From an uncultured Verrucomicrobiota bacterium (GTDB taxonomy: Bacteria; Verrucomicrobiota; Kiritimatiellia; CAIQIC01; Lenti-01): a DNA stretch of 7,606 nt. The position numbers and the translations under genes are program-made. Location: NCBI GenBank assembly GCA_938003985.1, contig CALKWZ010000059.1, positions 1 through 7,606 on the forward strand, given 5' to 3'. Positions 1 through 6,024 of this stretch are shown one piece after another. Each line of letters begins with the position of its first letter. Positions within the stretch are counted from its first letter, which is position 1. Below the pieces are notes generated by a model. The model did no database searches, had not been told where the DNA came from, and was given only the letters and a program-made list of their open reading frames with translations.

Positions 1-2
1 TG

Positions 3-26
3 CGCGAAATCACCGGCGAGGCCTGA
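3..26 (+). CDS. C-terminal end of a convergent gene (partial, unidentified)
   Basis: One plus-strand frame reads R-E-I-T-G-E-A and then a TGA stop at 24-26. Six of the seven sense codons end in G or C, matching the bias of the real genes here, so this is probably the tail of a gene entering from the left edge and converging on kdsB. Seven codons are far too few to name a product. The alternative is that the left edge is non-coding or belongs to a minus-strand gene. Confidence 0.35.
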   Translation, partial: REITGEA

Positions 27-40
27 CCCCGCCGGATTTC
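6..40 (+). terminator. Possible hairpin terminator around the left-edge stop codon
   Basis: CCGGCG (13-18) pairs with CGCCGG (30-35), and GAAAT (6-10) with ATTTC (36-40). A two-base bulge (CA, 11-12) interrupts the left arm, and the loop is 11 nt. The loop holds the TGA of the putative plus-strand gene. AAAG and five Ts (45-49) follow the stem, but a few bases too far downstream for a classical intrinsic terminator. Its place between convergent genes fits a termination role. The pairing is seen; the function is inferred. Confidence 0.3.
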
Positions 41-91
41 AAAGTTTTTACGTGCTACGTGATTTTCCCGCAAAGTTTTTACGTTCCACGT
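40..91. repeat. Two 21-bp direct repeats with internal dyads
   Basis: CAAAGTTTTTACGT, three bases and ACGT occur at 40-60 and again at 71-91. The copies match at 19 of 21 positions, differing only in the middle triplet (gct against tcc). Start-to-start spacing is 31 bp, about three helical turns. Copy 2 extends into a perfect dyad, TTTTACGT-TCC-ACGTAAAA (77-95); copy 1 keeps the ACGT/ACGT core but its right flank (GATTTT) breaks the symmetry. The pair lies directly after the kdsB stop codon. It could be a dispersed intergenic repeat, a weak bidirectional terminator or a paired protein-binding site; nothing in the sequence decides. Confidence 0.6.
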
Positions 92-96
92 AAAAC

Positions 97-855
97 TCAC
101 AGCAGGCCGGCCTGGCGCAGGAGCGCTTCGGCCTTGGGCACGTCCGCCGGCGAATCCACGCCGATCCCGAACGCCTCGGTGTCCAGCACCGCCAGGCGGC
201 AACCGAGATGCAACGCGCGCAACTGCTCGAGCTTCTCGAGGTTTTCCAGCGCGCAGGGCGGTTCCCGCACCAGCCGCTCCAGGAAGGCGCGGCGGTAGCC
301 GTAGATCCCGATGTGCCGGAAATGCTCGCCCGGCACCGGCGGGTGCCCCGCCGCCGCCCCGCGCACGTGCGGGATGACGGACCGCGAAAAATACAGCGCC
401 CGCCCGTCGCGGGCGCGCACCACCTTCACCACGTCGGAGTTGTGCAGCTCTTCGGCCGAACGGATCGGCGCCGCCGCCGTCGCCATGTCCCAGTCCGCCG
501 CGTCCAGCAGCGTGCCCGCCACGCGGTCGATCAGCGCCGGATCGATCAGGGGCTCGTCGCCCTGCACGTTCACCACCACGTCGGCGTCCCGCCCCCGGAT
601 CGCTTCCGCGATCCGGTCCGTGCCCGACGGATGGTCCGGGCTCGTCAGCGCCACGGCCACGCCGAAGGATTCGGCCGCCGCCGCGATGCGCGCGTCGTCC
701 GTCGCCACGAGGACGTCGGCCAGGCGCGTCGCCTGCCGCGCGCGTTCCACCACCCAGGCCAGCAGCGGCTTGCCGCCCACCGGCGCCAGGCTCTTGCCCG
801 GGAACCGCGTGGACCCCCAGCGCGACGGAATGACGCCGATCGCGCGCGCGCTCAC
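97..855 (-). CDS. kdsB: 3-deoxy-manno-octulosonate cytidylyltransferase (CMP-Kdo synthetase)
   Basis: KdsB couples Kdo to CTP in the cytoplasm, giving CMP-Kdo, the donor for the first LPS core sugar. At 252 residues it has normal family length. Visible hallmarks are the N-terminal nucleotide-binding loop IPSRWGSTRFPGK (9-21), DHPSGTDRIAEA (74-85), VNVQGDEPLI (95-104), ALYFSRSVIPHVR, HIGIYGYRRAFLERLV, LENLEKLEQLR and GVDSPADV near the C-terminus. The start is GTG at 855-853, overlapping the hldA stop as GTGA, so translation is probably coupled. It places the IPxR loop at residue 9, where the family has it; an AAGG about 10 nt upstream may help. This is the last gene of the cluster, ending in TGA at 99-97. 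A related CMP-sugar synthetase is conceivable, but these motifs follow E. coli KdsB closely. Confidence 0.95.
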   Translation of the reverse strand: MSARAIGVIPSRWGSTRFPGKSLAPVGGKPLLAWVVERARQATRLADVLVATDDARIAAAAESFGVAVALTSPDHPSGTDRIAEAIRGRDADVVVNVQGDEPLIDPALIDRVAGTLLDAADWDMATAAAPIRSAEELHNSDVVKVVRARDGRALYFSRSVIPHVRGAAAGHPPVPGEHFRHIGIYGYRRAFLERLVREPPCALENLEKLEQLRALHLGCRLAVLDTEAFGIGVDSPADVPKAEALLRQAGLL

Positions 856-1865
856 TTGCCGACGCCCTTCATGTGGTTCAGCAGTTCCTCCGGCGTGCAC
901 GCCGCCGTGCCCAGCTTGCCCACCACGACGCCCGCCGCCAGGTTCGCCAGCTCCATCGCCTCGAGGAAATCCGCGCCCGCCGCCAGCGCCGTCACGCCGG
1001 CCGCGATCACCGTGTCGCCCGCGCCGCTGACGTCGAACACCTCGCGCGCGCGCGTCGGCACGTGGCGCGGCGCCTTGCCGCGCGTCAGCAGGTACATGCC
1101 CAGCGGCCCCAGCGTGATGGCCAGGTTCAGCGCGCCCCACTTCTCCATCAGGATTTCGCCGGCCTTCGCCAGCGCCTTGTCCGCCAGCGGATTCTCCTTG
1201 GCGCCCGGATCGATCAGCCCCGCGATGCCGAAGGCCTCCTTGCGGTTGGGCGTCGCCACGGTGATGCCCTTCAGGTCCAGGTCGTGGCCTTCCTTGGGGT
1301 CGAGCCCGACCGGCAGGTTCCGCTTGGCGGCCTTCTCCAGCACGAGATCGACGACGTCCTGCGTCACCGCGCCCTTGCCGTAATCCTCGATCACGACGCC
1401 GTCCGCCCGGGCCAGCTCCACGGCCAGCAGCGCGCGGAATTTCTCGCTCTGGCGCGGCGACCACGCCGTCGCGCGGTCGAAATCCACCCGCACCACCTGC
1501 TGGCGCTCGGCGATGATGCGCTCCTTGACGATGGTGCCGGCGCCGGCGAACATCATCGCGCACTCCACGTCCACCTGCGCGTCCGCCAGTAGCCAGCGCA
1601 GCTCGACGCCCGCCGCGTCCTTGCCGAGCAGGCCCGCGACCGCGGCCTTGCCGCCCAGCGCGCGGACGTTGCAGGCCACGTTGCTGGCCCCGCCCGGCAT
1701 GCTGGTCTCCCGCGTCACCCGCACCACCGGCACCGGCGCTTCCGGCGAAATCCGCGACACCGACCCGTAGACGTAGCGGTCCAGCATCAGGTCGCCCACG
1801 ACCAAAATCCGGCGGCGGGAAAACTTCTTCAGCAGCTGCGCGACTCTCTTCTGGGTGACGTTCAT
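852..1865 (-). CDS. rfaE1: D-glycero-beta-D-manno-heptose-7-phosphate kinase
   Basis: A 337-residue PfkB/ribokinase-family sugar kinase that phosphorylates heptose 7-phosphate at C1 in the ADP-heptose pathway for the LPS inner core. Seen: VVGDLMLDRYVYG (22-34), RISPEAPVPVV, the GGASNVACN motif (58-66), LDPKEG, TPNRKEA, and the C-terminal PfkB signature DVSGAGDTVIAAG (278-290), with the catalytic Asp expected at D284 in GAGD. These match the kinase half of E. coli HldE (about 477 residues). The protein ends soon after this domain, so the nucleotidyltransferase (RfaE2/HldE C-terminal) must be encoded elsewhere; this is the split RfaE1/HldA form. The ATG at 1865 has a strong Shine-Dalgarno, AAGGGAG, at 1880-1874 with an 8-nt spacer, overlapping the stop of the DUF3108 gene. 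The downstream kdsB overlaps its TGA by 4 nt. A different PfkB sugar kinase is unlikely given this motif set and neighbour. Confidence 0.92.
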   Translation of the reverse strand: MNVTQKRVAQLLKKFSRRRILVVGDLMLDRYVYGSVSRISPEAPVPVVRVTRETSMPGGASNVACNVRALGGKAAVAGLLGKDAAGVELRWLLADAQVDVECAMMFAGAGTIVKERIIAERQQVVRVDFDRATAWSPRQSEKFRALLAVELARADGVVIEDYGKGAVTQDVVDLVLEKAAKRNLPVGLDPKEGHDLDLKGITVATPNRKEAFGIAGLIDPGAKENPLADKALAKAGEILMEKWGALNLAITLGPLGMYLLTRGKAPRHVPTRAREVFDVSGAGDTVIAAGVTALAAGADFLEAMELANLAAGVVVGKLGTAACTPEELLNHMKGVGK

Positions 1866-1878
1866 GCCTGCGGCTCCC

Positions 1879-2742
1879 TTACTTCTTCGGCGGTTCCCGC
1901 GTCCAGAAATCGTCGCCCGGACCGCGGACCTTCTTCAAAACGATCTTGATGCTGGCCACCGGCACGCTGGCCGTGGCCCGGCAGATGGTGTAGCGCGCGT
2001 CGTCGGAAATCCACAGGAACATCCGCCCCTTGCGCACGAACATGCCGTTGAACTTGCCCTTGGGCTCCATCTTGATGGTGGCCACCTTGCCGTAGTTCTC
2101 CAGCTTCAGTTCTTCCTTCTTCCCGGCCTCGACGATCAGCTCGTACATTTTCTCGTCGGTCATCATCCAGTAGTTCCGGGTTTCGTTTTCCCGGATCGGC
2201 TCTTTGCGGATCCAGTACATCAGCCCCATCATGTCGCGCGTGTCGGCCTCGATGGCGAACGTCTGTTCCTTGTTTTTCGTCAGCGACTTCCAGTGGCCCG
2301 TCTTCGCGGCGTGGTCGAAGGTCGTGAGCTCGCGGTAGTGCCGCTTGCCTTCGTGGCTGTCCTTCTCGAAGCTCAGCGGCAGGAACGTGACGGGATCCAG
2401 GATCGTCTGCAGCCATTCCCGCACCGGATAGAGCTTCTCCACGATGCCGTTGGACTCGGCCTTCAGCGACAGCGACAGCAGCCGCCGCCCGTCGCGCTCG
2501 AGCCACTCGGCCTTGGCCGTCGCCTCGCCCACCATGAACACGCCCCAGTACACCTCGTAGTCGATCTCTTCGCCGACCGGAAACCACAGTTCCGGCGGCG
2601 GATCGTCCCACGGCAGGCCCGGCGGCGATTTTTCGGCGAAAACCGCCGAAAAATGCCCGAAAACCGCCAAAAAAGCCGAAAATACGGCGAAAAACGGCGA
2701 AAAACGGCGTTTTTTGACGAAATTGGAGGTGTTTTCAGCCAT
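1879..2742 (-). CDS. DUF3108 domain protein, exported
   Basis: A 287-residue protein with a signal peptide: a charged start ending KKRR (10-13), a Phe/Ala/Val-rich core (14-35) and a plausible cleavage site VFA|EK after residue 36. There is no Cys there, so it is not an evident lipoprotein. The mature part begins VGEEIDYEVYWGVFMVGEA (56-74) and ends near RMFLWISDDARYTI and VPVASIKIVLKKV, the pattern I associate with DUF3108, an envelope family of unknown biochemical function rich in beta strands. Its ATG (2742) overlaps the preceding gene's end by 8 nt (ATGGCTGA), with GGAAG 6 nt upstream, so it is translated with that gene. Lying just before hldA and kdsB, it may serve the outer membrane or LPS; that is inference. 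The signal peptide is coded by an AT-rich repetitive patch unlike the rest of the cluster. Confidence 0.85.
   Translation of the reverse strand: MAENTSNFVKKRRFSPFFAVFSAFLAVFGHFSAVFAEKSPPGLPWDDPPPELWFPVGEEIDYEVYWGVFMVGEATAKAEWLERDGRRLLSLSLKAESNGIVEKLYPVREWLQTILDPVTFLPLSFEKDSHEGKRHYRELTTFDHAAKTGHWKSLTKNKEQTFAIEADTRDMMGLMYWIRKEPIRENETRNYWMMTDEKMYELIVEAGKKEELKLENYGKVATIKMEPKGKFNGMFVRKGRMFLWISDDARYTICRATASVPVASIKIVLKKVRGPGDDFWTREPPKK
2628..2654 (-). other. Perfect 11-bp hairpin inside the DUF3108 gene
   Basis: ATTTTTCGGCG (2628-2638) and CGCCGAAAAAT (2644-2654) are exact reverse complements around a 5-nt loop. In the mRNA the stem spans the codons at the end of the signal peptide and its cleavage site. 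A perfect stem inside a coding sequence near the signal peptide boundary could slow ribosomes or affect mRNA stability, but it may simply come from the local repeats, which alternate CGGCG and A/T runs. The pairing is certain; function is unproven. Confidence 0.6.
2632..2709 (-). repeat. Short tandem repeats coding the DUF3108 signal peptide
   Basis: Residues 17-37 form three heptads, FFAVFSA, FLAVFGH and FSAVFAE, each F-x-A-V-F-x-x (2632-2694). Overlapping the 5' part is a 10-nt repeat: AAAAACGGCG occurs exactly at 2690-2699 and 2700-2709 on the plus strand, with a variant just before. The patch is far richer in A/T than its surroundings. It looks like duplication of a short unit that kept a hydrophobic reading frame, giving a signal peptide whose core can vary in length. 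Confidence 0.65.
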
Positions 2743-3307
2743 TTGGGGCTTCCGGCGCGGATGCGGGCGCCGGGGCGGGAACCGCCGCGGCCTTGGCGCC
2801 CGGCGGCGGGATGCCCAGCAGCTCCATGACTTCCCGCTGGACGGTTTCGATTTCCTTGAGCTTCAGCTGCGGATCGGGCACCACGAAGCTCTCGCCGGTC
2901 TGCTTGTGCTCGTACACGCGGATTTTCTGCCCGGTGCCCTCGGGCATCTGGACTTCTTTTTCCACCAGGATGCGCCGGCGCTCGAGCATCACGGCCAGGA
3001 TGAAGATGACGTTGCGCTTGGCCGGGTCGTCGGTTTCCATCAGCTCGCGCAGGAGGGATTCGGCCGTTTCCTTTTTCAGGGCTTCCGGCGCCTTGGGCGC
3101 CGGCGCGGCCCAGACGGCCGACCAGACGCTGACTTCGCCCGCGCCGGGCGCCTCGCGCTTGGGCCAGCACTCCGCGCAGAAATCCTCGCGCCCGTAGCCG
3201 GCTTCCGTGAAGCGCAGGCGCGAGGTCAGGGTTTCGCGGTCGGCGAATTTCTTCCGGCACGCGACGCACTGGTCGGCGCAGGAGCGGACGTTCCATTCGG
3301 CGTTCAT
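2735..3307 (-). CDS. Cytoplasmic Cys-pair (zinc-finger-like) protein, function unknown
   Basis: A 190-residue protein with no signal peptide or membrane segment. The N-terminus has C10, a CxxC at 14/17 and a second CxxC at 44/47 (DFCAECW), spaced like a zinc ribbon or treble-clef site. The middle (79-119) looks helical and charged, with SLLRELMETDD then RNVIFILAVMLERRRILVEK. Next come an extended stretch with YEHKQTGESFVVPDP (132-146), a helix with EIETVQREVMELLG, and an Ala/Pro-rich tail (167-190). I recall similar proteins annotated as hypothetical in planctomycetes and relatives, but can name no function. The ATG (3307) overlaps the TPR stop as ATGA and has GGAGG at 3322-3318, 10 nt upstream, which fixes the start. 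The 3' end overlaps the DUF3108 start by 8 nt. A metal-dependent adaptor or regulator is possible; nothing visible suggests an enzyme. Confidence 0.82.
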   Translation of the reverse strand: MNAEWNVRSCADQCVACRKKFADRETLTSRLRFTEAGYGREDFCAECWPKREAPGAGEVSVWSAVWAAPAPKAPEALKKETAESLLRELMETDDPAKRNVIFILAVMLERRRILVEKEVQMPEGTGQKIRVYEHKQTGESFVVPDPQLKLKEIETVQREVMELLGIPPPGAKAAAVPAPAPASAPEAPNG

Positions 3308-5604
3308 GGCGCGCGGGCCTCCACTTGCTGGGCAAAGCTCGATTCGGGATAGCGGCTCCGCAGTTCCCGCCAGGCGCTGTCGCGCTCTTTCTGCTTGCCG
3401 AGCCCGTCGTAGAGCCGACCGGCGCGGAACAGACTGTGCGGGGCCCATTCGGGATCGTCGTAGAGCACGGCGACGCTCAGGAAGTGGCGGGCGGCCTTGT
3501 CGGCCTGGCCGGCGGCCTCCGCGGCCTCCCCCAGCCCGAAATAGGCCCGCGCGCGCAAACCCGCCGCGTCGTCGCCCGCGGCGGCTTCCGCGGCCGCCGC
3601 ATAGCGCTCCGCGGCCGAAGCCGCCCGGCCGGCCTGCAGGTCGAGGCCGGCCAGCAGCAGTTGCGATTCCGCGCCTTCGCGGGTCTGGGCCTTTTCCGCG
3701 ACGGCCTTTTCGTAGAATCCCGTCGCGGCCTGGTCGTTGCCGAGCTGCGTCTGGCTGGCGCCGGCCCAATGCCAGCCGATCTGGCGCCAGGAAGCTTCGC
3801 GGGCGTTTTGGGCCAAGGCTTCGGCCGCCCGCGCCGTCCGCTCGTACTGCCCCTGGTCGAAGCGGCGGCGCACGGCCCACTCCACCAGCGCCGGATTGTC
3901 CGCGACCAGCTCGGGCTGGTCCAGCAGCGGCTCGATCTGGTCGACGGCCTCGTCCATGCGGTCCAGCCGCTGCAAAACCACCGCCAGGCGCAGGCGCGCC
4001 AGCGCGGCGGTCTGCGCATCCGGCGCGGCCGCCAGGCTCGCGCGCAAGGCGCGTTCCGCGTCCGCCCATTTCTCGCCGTCCGCCAGCAGCACGCCGCGCC
4101 AATACTGCGCGCGCGCGGCCTGCGCGCCCTGCGCCGCCTCTTCCAGCGTGGCCAGCGCGTCCTTGGTCTTCTTCAGCTCGATCAGCGTCAGCGCCTTCTG
4201 CAGGCGGGCTTCCGCGGCGGCCTCCGCATCCAGCTTGCGCGCCAGCAAGGCGTCCCAGTCCGCCAGCGCGCCCCGGGCGTCGCCGGCGCGCAGGCGCGCC
4301 AAGGCGGAGGCTTTCAGGGCCTCGCCGGCCGCCTCGTTCTTGGGATAGTCCTCGGCCGCGCGCCGGAACCACGCCGCGGCGTCGTCCAGCCGGCCCGCGA
4401 CGCGGGCCATTTCGCCCAGCCGCAGCAAGGCCGGCGCGGCCTGCGGCGATTTCGGATGCTCCTTCGCCAGCGCCTCGTAGCGGCCGCGCGCGGCGTCCAG
4501 CCGGCCCAGCTCCCGCTCGCACTCCGCCCGCATCCAGAGCACGTCCGCTTCCTGCCCCGCTTCCGGCTGCGCGGGCGCGACGACGAGTGCCTGCTCGTAG
4601 TCGCCGCGCTTGAAGCGGGTCACCATGATCTCGTAGGCCGCGCGGCCGGCGAAGCGGCTGCCGGCGTAGTCGCGGGCGACGGCCTCGTATTTCGCCAGCG
4701 CTTCGCCGTCGCGGTTCATTTTCCGCAGGCAGTTGGCCTGCAGGTAGACGCCGGAAGCCGCGGTTTCCGCGTCGGCGGCGTCCTGCTCCAGCTTTTCGGC
4801 GAACGCCAGCGCCTCGGGCGCGCGGTCGAGATAGTACAGGCTCCAGGCGGCGGCCAGCCGCGCGTCGCGCGCGCGGCGTTCGCCCGGGAATTCCACCAGC
4901 AGCTGCTGCAGCAGGTCGGCGGCCTGGGCGTAGCGTTCCTGGCGGTAGGCCCAGTCGCCCCAGCGGAAGAGCGCTTCCGCCTTGGCGGCCGGCGTGGCGG
5001 CGGCGGCCAGCGCCTGCTCGAACCAGCCTTCCATCTCGTCGGCGTTGCCCTTGTCCTTCGCGCGTAGCGCGGCGAGATCCAGCGCCGCGTAGGCGGCGTA
5101 CGGCGAATCCTTGTGTTCCGCCAGCATCCGCTCGTAGGCGGCCGCGGCGCCGGTTTCGTCGCCCGCGCGCAGCCGGCTGTAGCCCAGATAGTAGGACGCC
5201 GCGGCCGCGACGTCCGGCGCGGGCGTGCCCGTCAGCAGGGCGTTGAGGAGCGCGGCGGCCTCGTCGGGCCGGTCGGCGGCGATGGCCAGCTCCGCGCGGC
5301 GCAGTTCCGCGCGCGGCGCCTGGTCGCTCTGCGGATGCTGGGCCGCGAGCTGCTTGTAGAAGCGCTCCGCGCCGGTCGGATTGCCCATCTGCCGGTAGCA
5401 TTCCCCGGTGCGGTACAGCGCCGCCGGCGCGTGTTCGCTGTCCGGATGGTCGCGCAGCAGCGCGAGGTATTCCGTCACGGCCGTCTCGTAGAAGCCGCGC
5501 AGGTAGATGCCGTCCGCGAACCGCATCTGCTCGTCGGCCGTCAGGGCCGCGGCCGCGGCCGCGCTCCCCAGGAGCAGCAGCGAAACGAGGGCCGCGCGCT
5601 TCAT
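3304..5604 (-). CDS. Exported TPR-repeat protein of an ExbB/ExbD-linked system
   Basis: A 766-residue protein with a signal peptide (KR, then a Leu/Ala core; cleavage near residue 20 before LTADE). The rest is almost wholly degenerate tetratricopeptide repeats, about 19 by eye, such as GFYETAVTEYLALLRDHPDS, ALYRTGECYRQMGNPTGAE, GRLDDAAAWFRRAAEDYPKN and the last, WRELRSRYPESSFAQQ. Such solenoids bind proteins, so a periplasmic scaffold is likely; no catalytic domain or lipobox is seen. It resembles the YbgF/CpoB-type proteins next to Tol genes in having TPRs with H/Y-P-x-S turns, but is much longer. The ATG at 5604 shares one base with the exbD stop (TGATG), implying reinitiation, and starts exactly at the signal peptide. 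The frame stays open further upstream, but that part only shadows exbD. The TPR and ExbBD proteins probably work together (inferred). Confidence 0.85.
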   Translation of the reverse strand: MKRAALVSLLLLGSAAAAAALTADEQMRFADGIYLRGFYETAVTEYLALLRDHPDSEHAPAALYRTGECYRQMGNPTGAERFYKQLAAQHPQSDQAPRAELRRAELAIAADRPDEAAALLNALLTGTPAPDVAAAASYYLGYSRLRAGDETGAAAAYERMLAEHKDSPYAAYAALDLAALRAKDKGNADEMEGWFEQALAAAATPAAKAEALFRWGDWAYRQERYAQAADLLQQLLVEFPGERRARDARLAAAWSLYYLDRAPEALAFAEKLEQDAADAETAASGVYLQANCLRKMNRDGEALAKYEAVARDYAGSRFAGRAAYEIMVTRFKRGDYEQALVVAPAQPEAGQEADVLWMRAECERELGRLDAARGRYEALAKEHPKSPQAAPALLRLGEMARVAGRLDDAAAWFRRAAEDYPKNEAAGEALKASALARLRAGDARGALADWDALLARKLDAEAAAEARLQKALTLIELKKTKDALATLEEAAQGAQAARAQYWRGVLLADGEKWADAERALRASLAAAPDAQTAALARLRLAVVLQRLDRMDEAVDQIEPLLDQPELVADNPALVEWAVRRRFDQGQYERTARAAEALAQNAREASWRQIGWHWAGASQTQLGNDQAATGFYEKAVAEKAQTREGAESQLLLAGLDLQAGRAASAAERYAAAAEAAAGDDAAGLRARAYFGLGEAAEAAGQADKAARHFLSVAVLYDDPEWAPHSLFRAGRLYDGLGKQKERDSAWRELRSRYPESSFAQQVEARAP

Positions 5605-6023
5605 CACGAGCCCGGCGCCAGCGTGGCGAACGAGATGTTCCAGACGTCGGCCTGCCGGCAGGTGTCCAGCACCCGGACCACGTGTTCGTAGGCCGTCGCC
5701 TTGTCCGCGCGCAGCAGCACCGGCTGGCCGGGGAACAGCTCCACGAGCCGGTCCAGCAGCCCGCGCAGCTGGGCGTCGTCCAGCCGCTGGCCGTTGACCA
5801 CGGCCGCGCCGTCCGTCAGCACGTTGATGATCACTTCGCCCGGCAGCCGCTGCGGCGCCCCGCCCGTCGCCGCCGTCGGCAGCGCGACGTCGATCTCGGT
5901 TTCCCACTGCGCGAAGATCTGGCTCGTCACGAAGAAGCACAGCAGCAGGAACACGACGTCGATCATCGGCGTCAGCGGCACGCCCGGATTCGCCGTCCAC
6001 GGCGATTTTTTCCGGAAATTCAT
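5604..6023 (-). CDS. exbD: ExbD/TolR-family biopolymer transport protein
   Basis: A 139-residue inner-membrane protein with one N-terminal membrane helix and a periplasmic domain. A short basic start (NFRKK) leads into PLTPMIDVVFLLLCFFVTSQ (16-35), the family signature. D22 is the membrane Asp, equivalent to D25 of ExbD or D23 of TolR in E. coli, that carries protons. The C-terminal domain holds INVLTDGAAVVNGQ and LLRADKATAYEHVVRVLD, typical of the family. It would form the motor stator with the ExbB-like protein upstream. The ATG follows the exbB TGA by a single base (TGAGATG), so translation is coupled. The gene could equally be called tolR, since sequence alone does not tell the subfamilies apart, and the cluster shows neither TonB nor TolA. 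Confidence 0.92.
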   Translation of the reverse strand: MNFRKKSPWTANPGVPLTPMIDVVFLLLCFFVTSQIFAQWETEIDVALPTAATGGAPQRLPGEVIINVLTDGAAVVNGQRLDDAQLRGLLDRLVELFPGQPVLLRADKATAYEHVVRVLDTCRQADVWNISFATLAPGS

Positions 6024-6024
6024 C

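Noticed and set aside
40..91. CRISPR array or insertion-sequence end
   Set aside because: Only two short copies with a 10-bp gap, no spacers of array length, no transposase and no target duplication visible.
841..1054. Alternating CG runs (841-850 and 1043-1054) as Z-DNA or regulatory elements
   Set aside because: They code Ala/Arg codons in kdsB and rfaE1 and are short runs expected at this GC level.
208..1383. Long plus-strand open frame of 391 codons opposite kdsB and rfaE1
   Set aside because: It is antisense to two genes with clear family motifs, its translation is Arg/His-rich without recognisable domains, and long chance frames are expected in GC-rich DNA.
3207..5067. Long plus-strand frames (468 and 580 codons) opposite the TPR gene
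   Set aside because: Compositionally extreme Pro/Arg/Ala translations mirroring the Ala-rich TPR gene; no motifs, no ribosome binding site, overlapping each other.
2735..5401. 888-codon minus-strand frame
   Set aside because: Only its last 190 codons are real (the Cys-pair protein, from the ATG at 3307). The rest is an out-of-frame Arg/Gly-rich shadow of the TPR gene.
5605..6000. Extended N-terminus for the TPR protein from a start at 6000
   Set aside because: The extension overlaps exbD almost completely and would bury a clear signal peptide that begins at the ATG at 5604.
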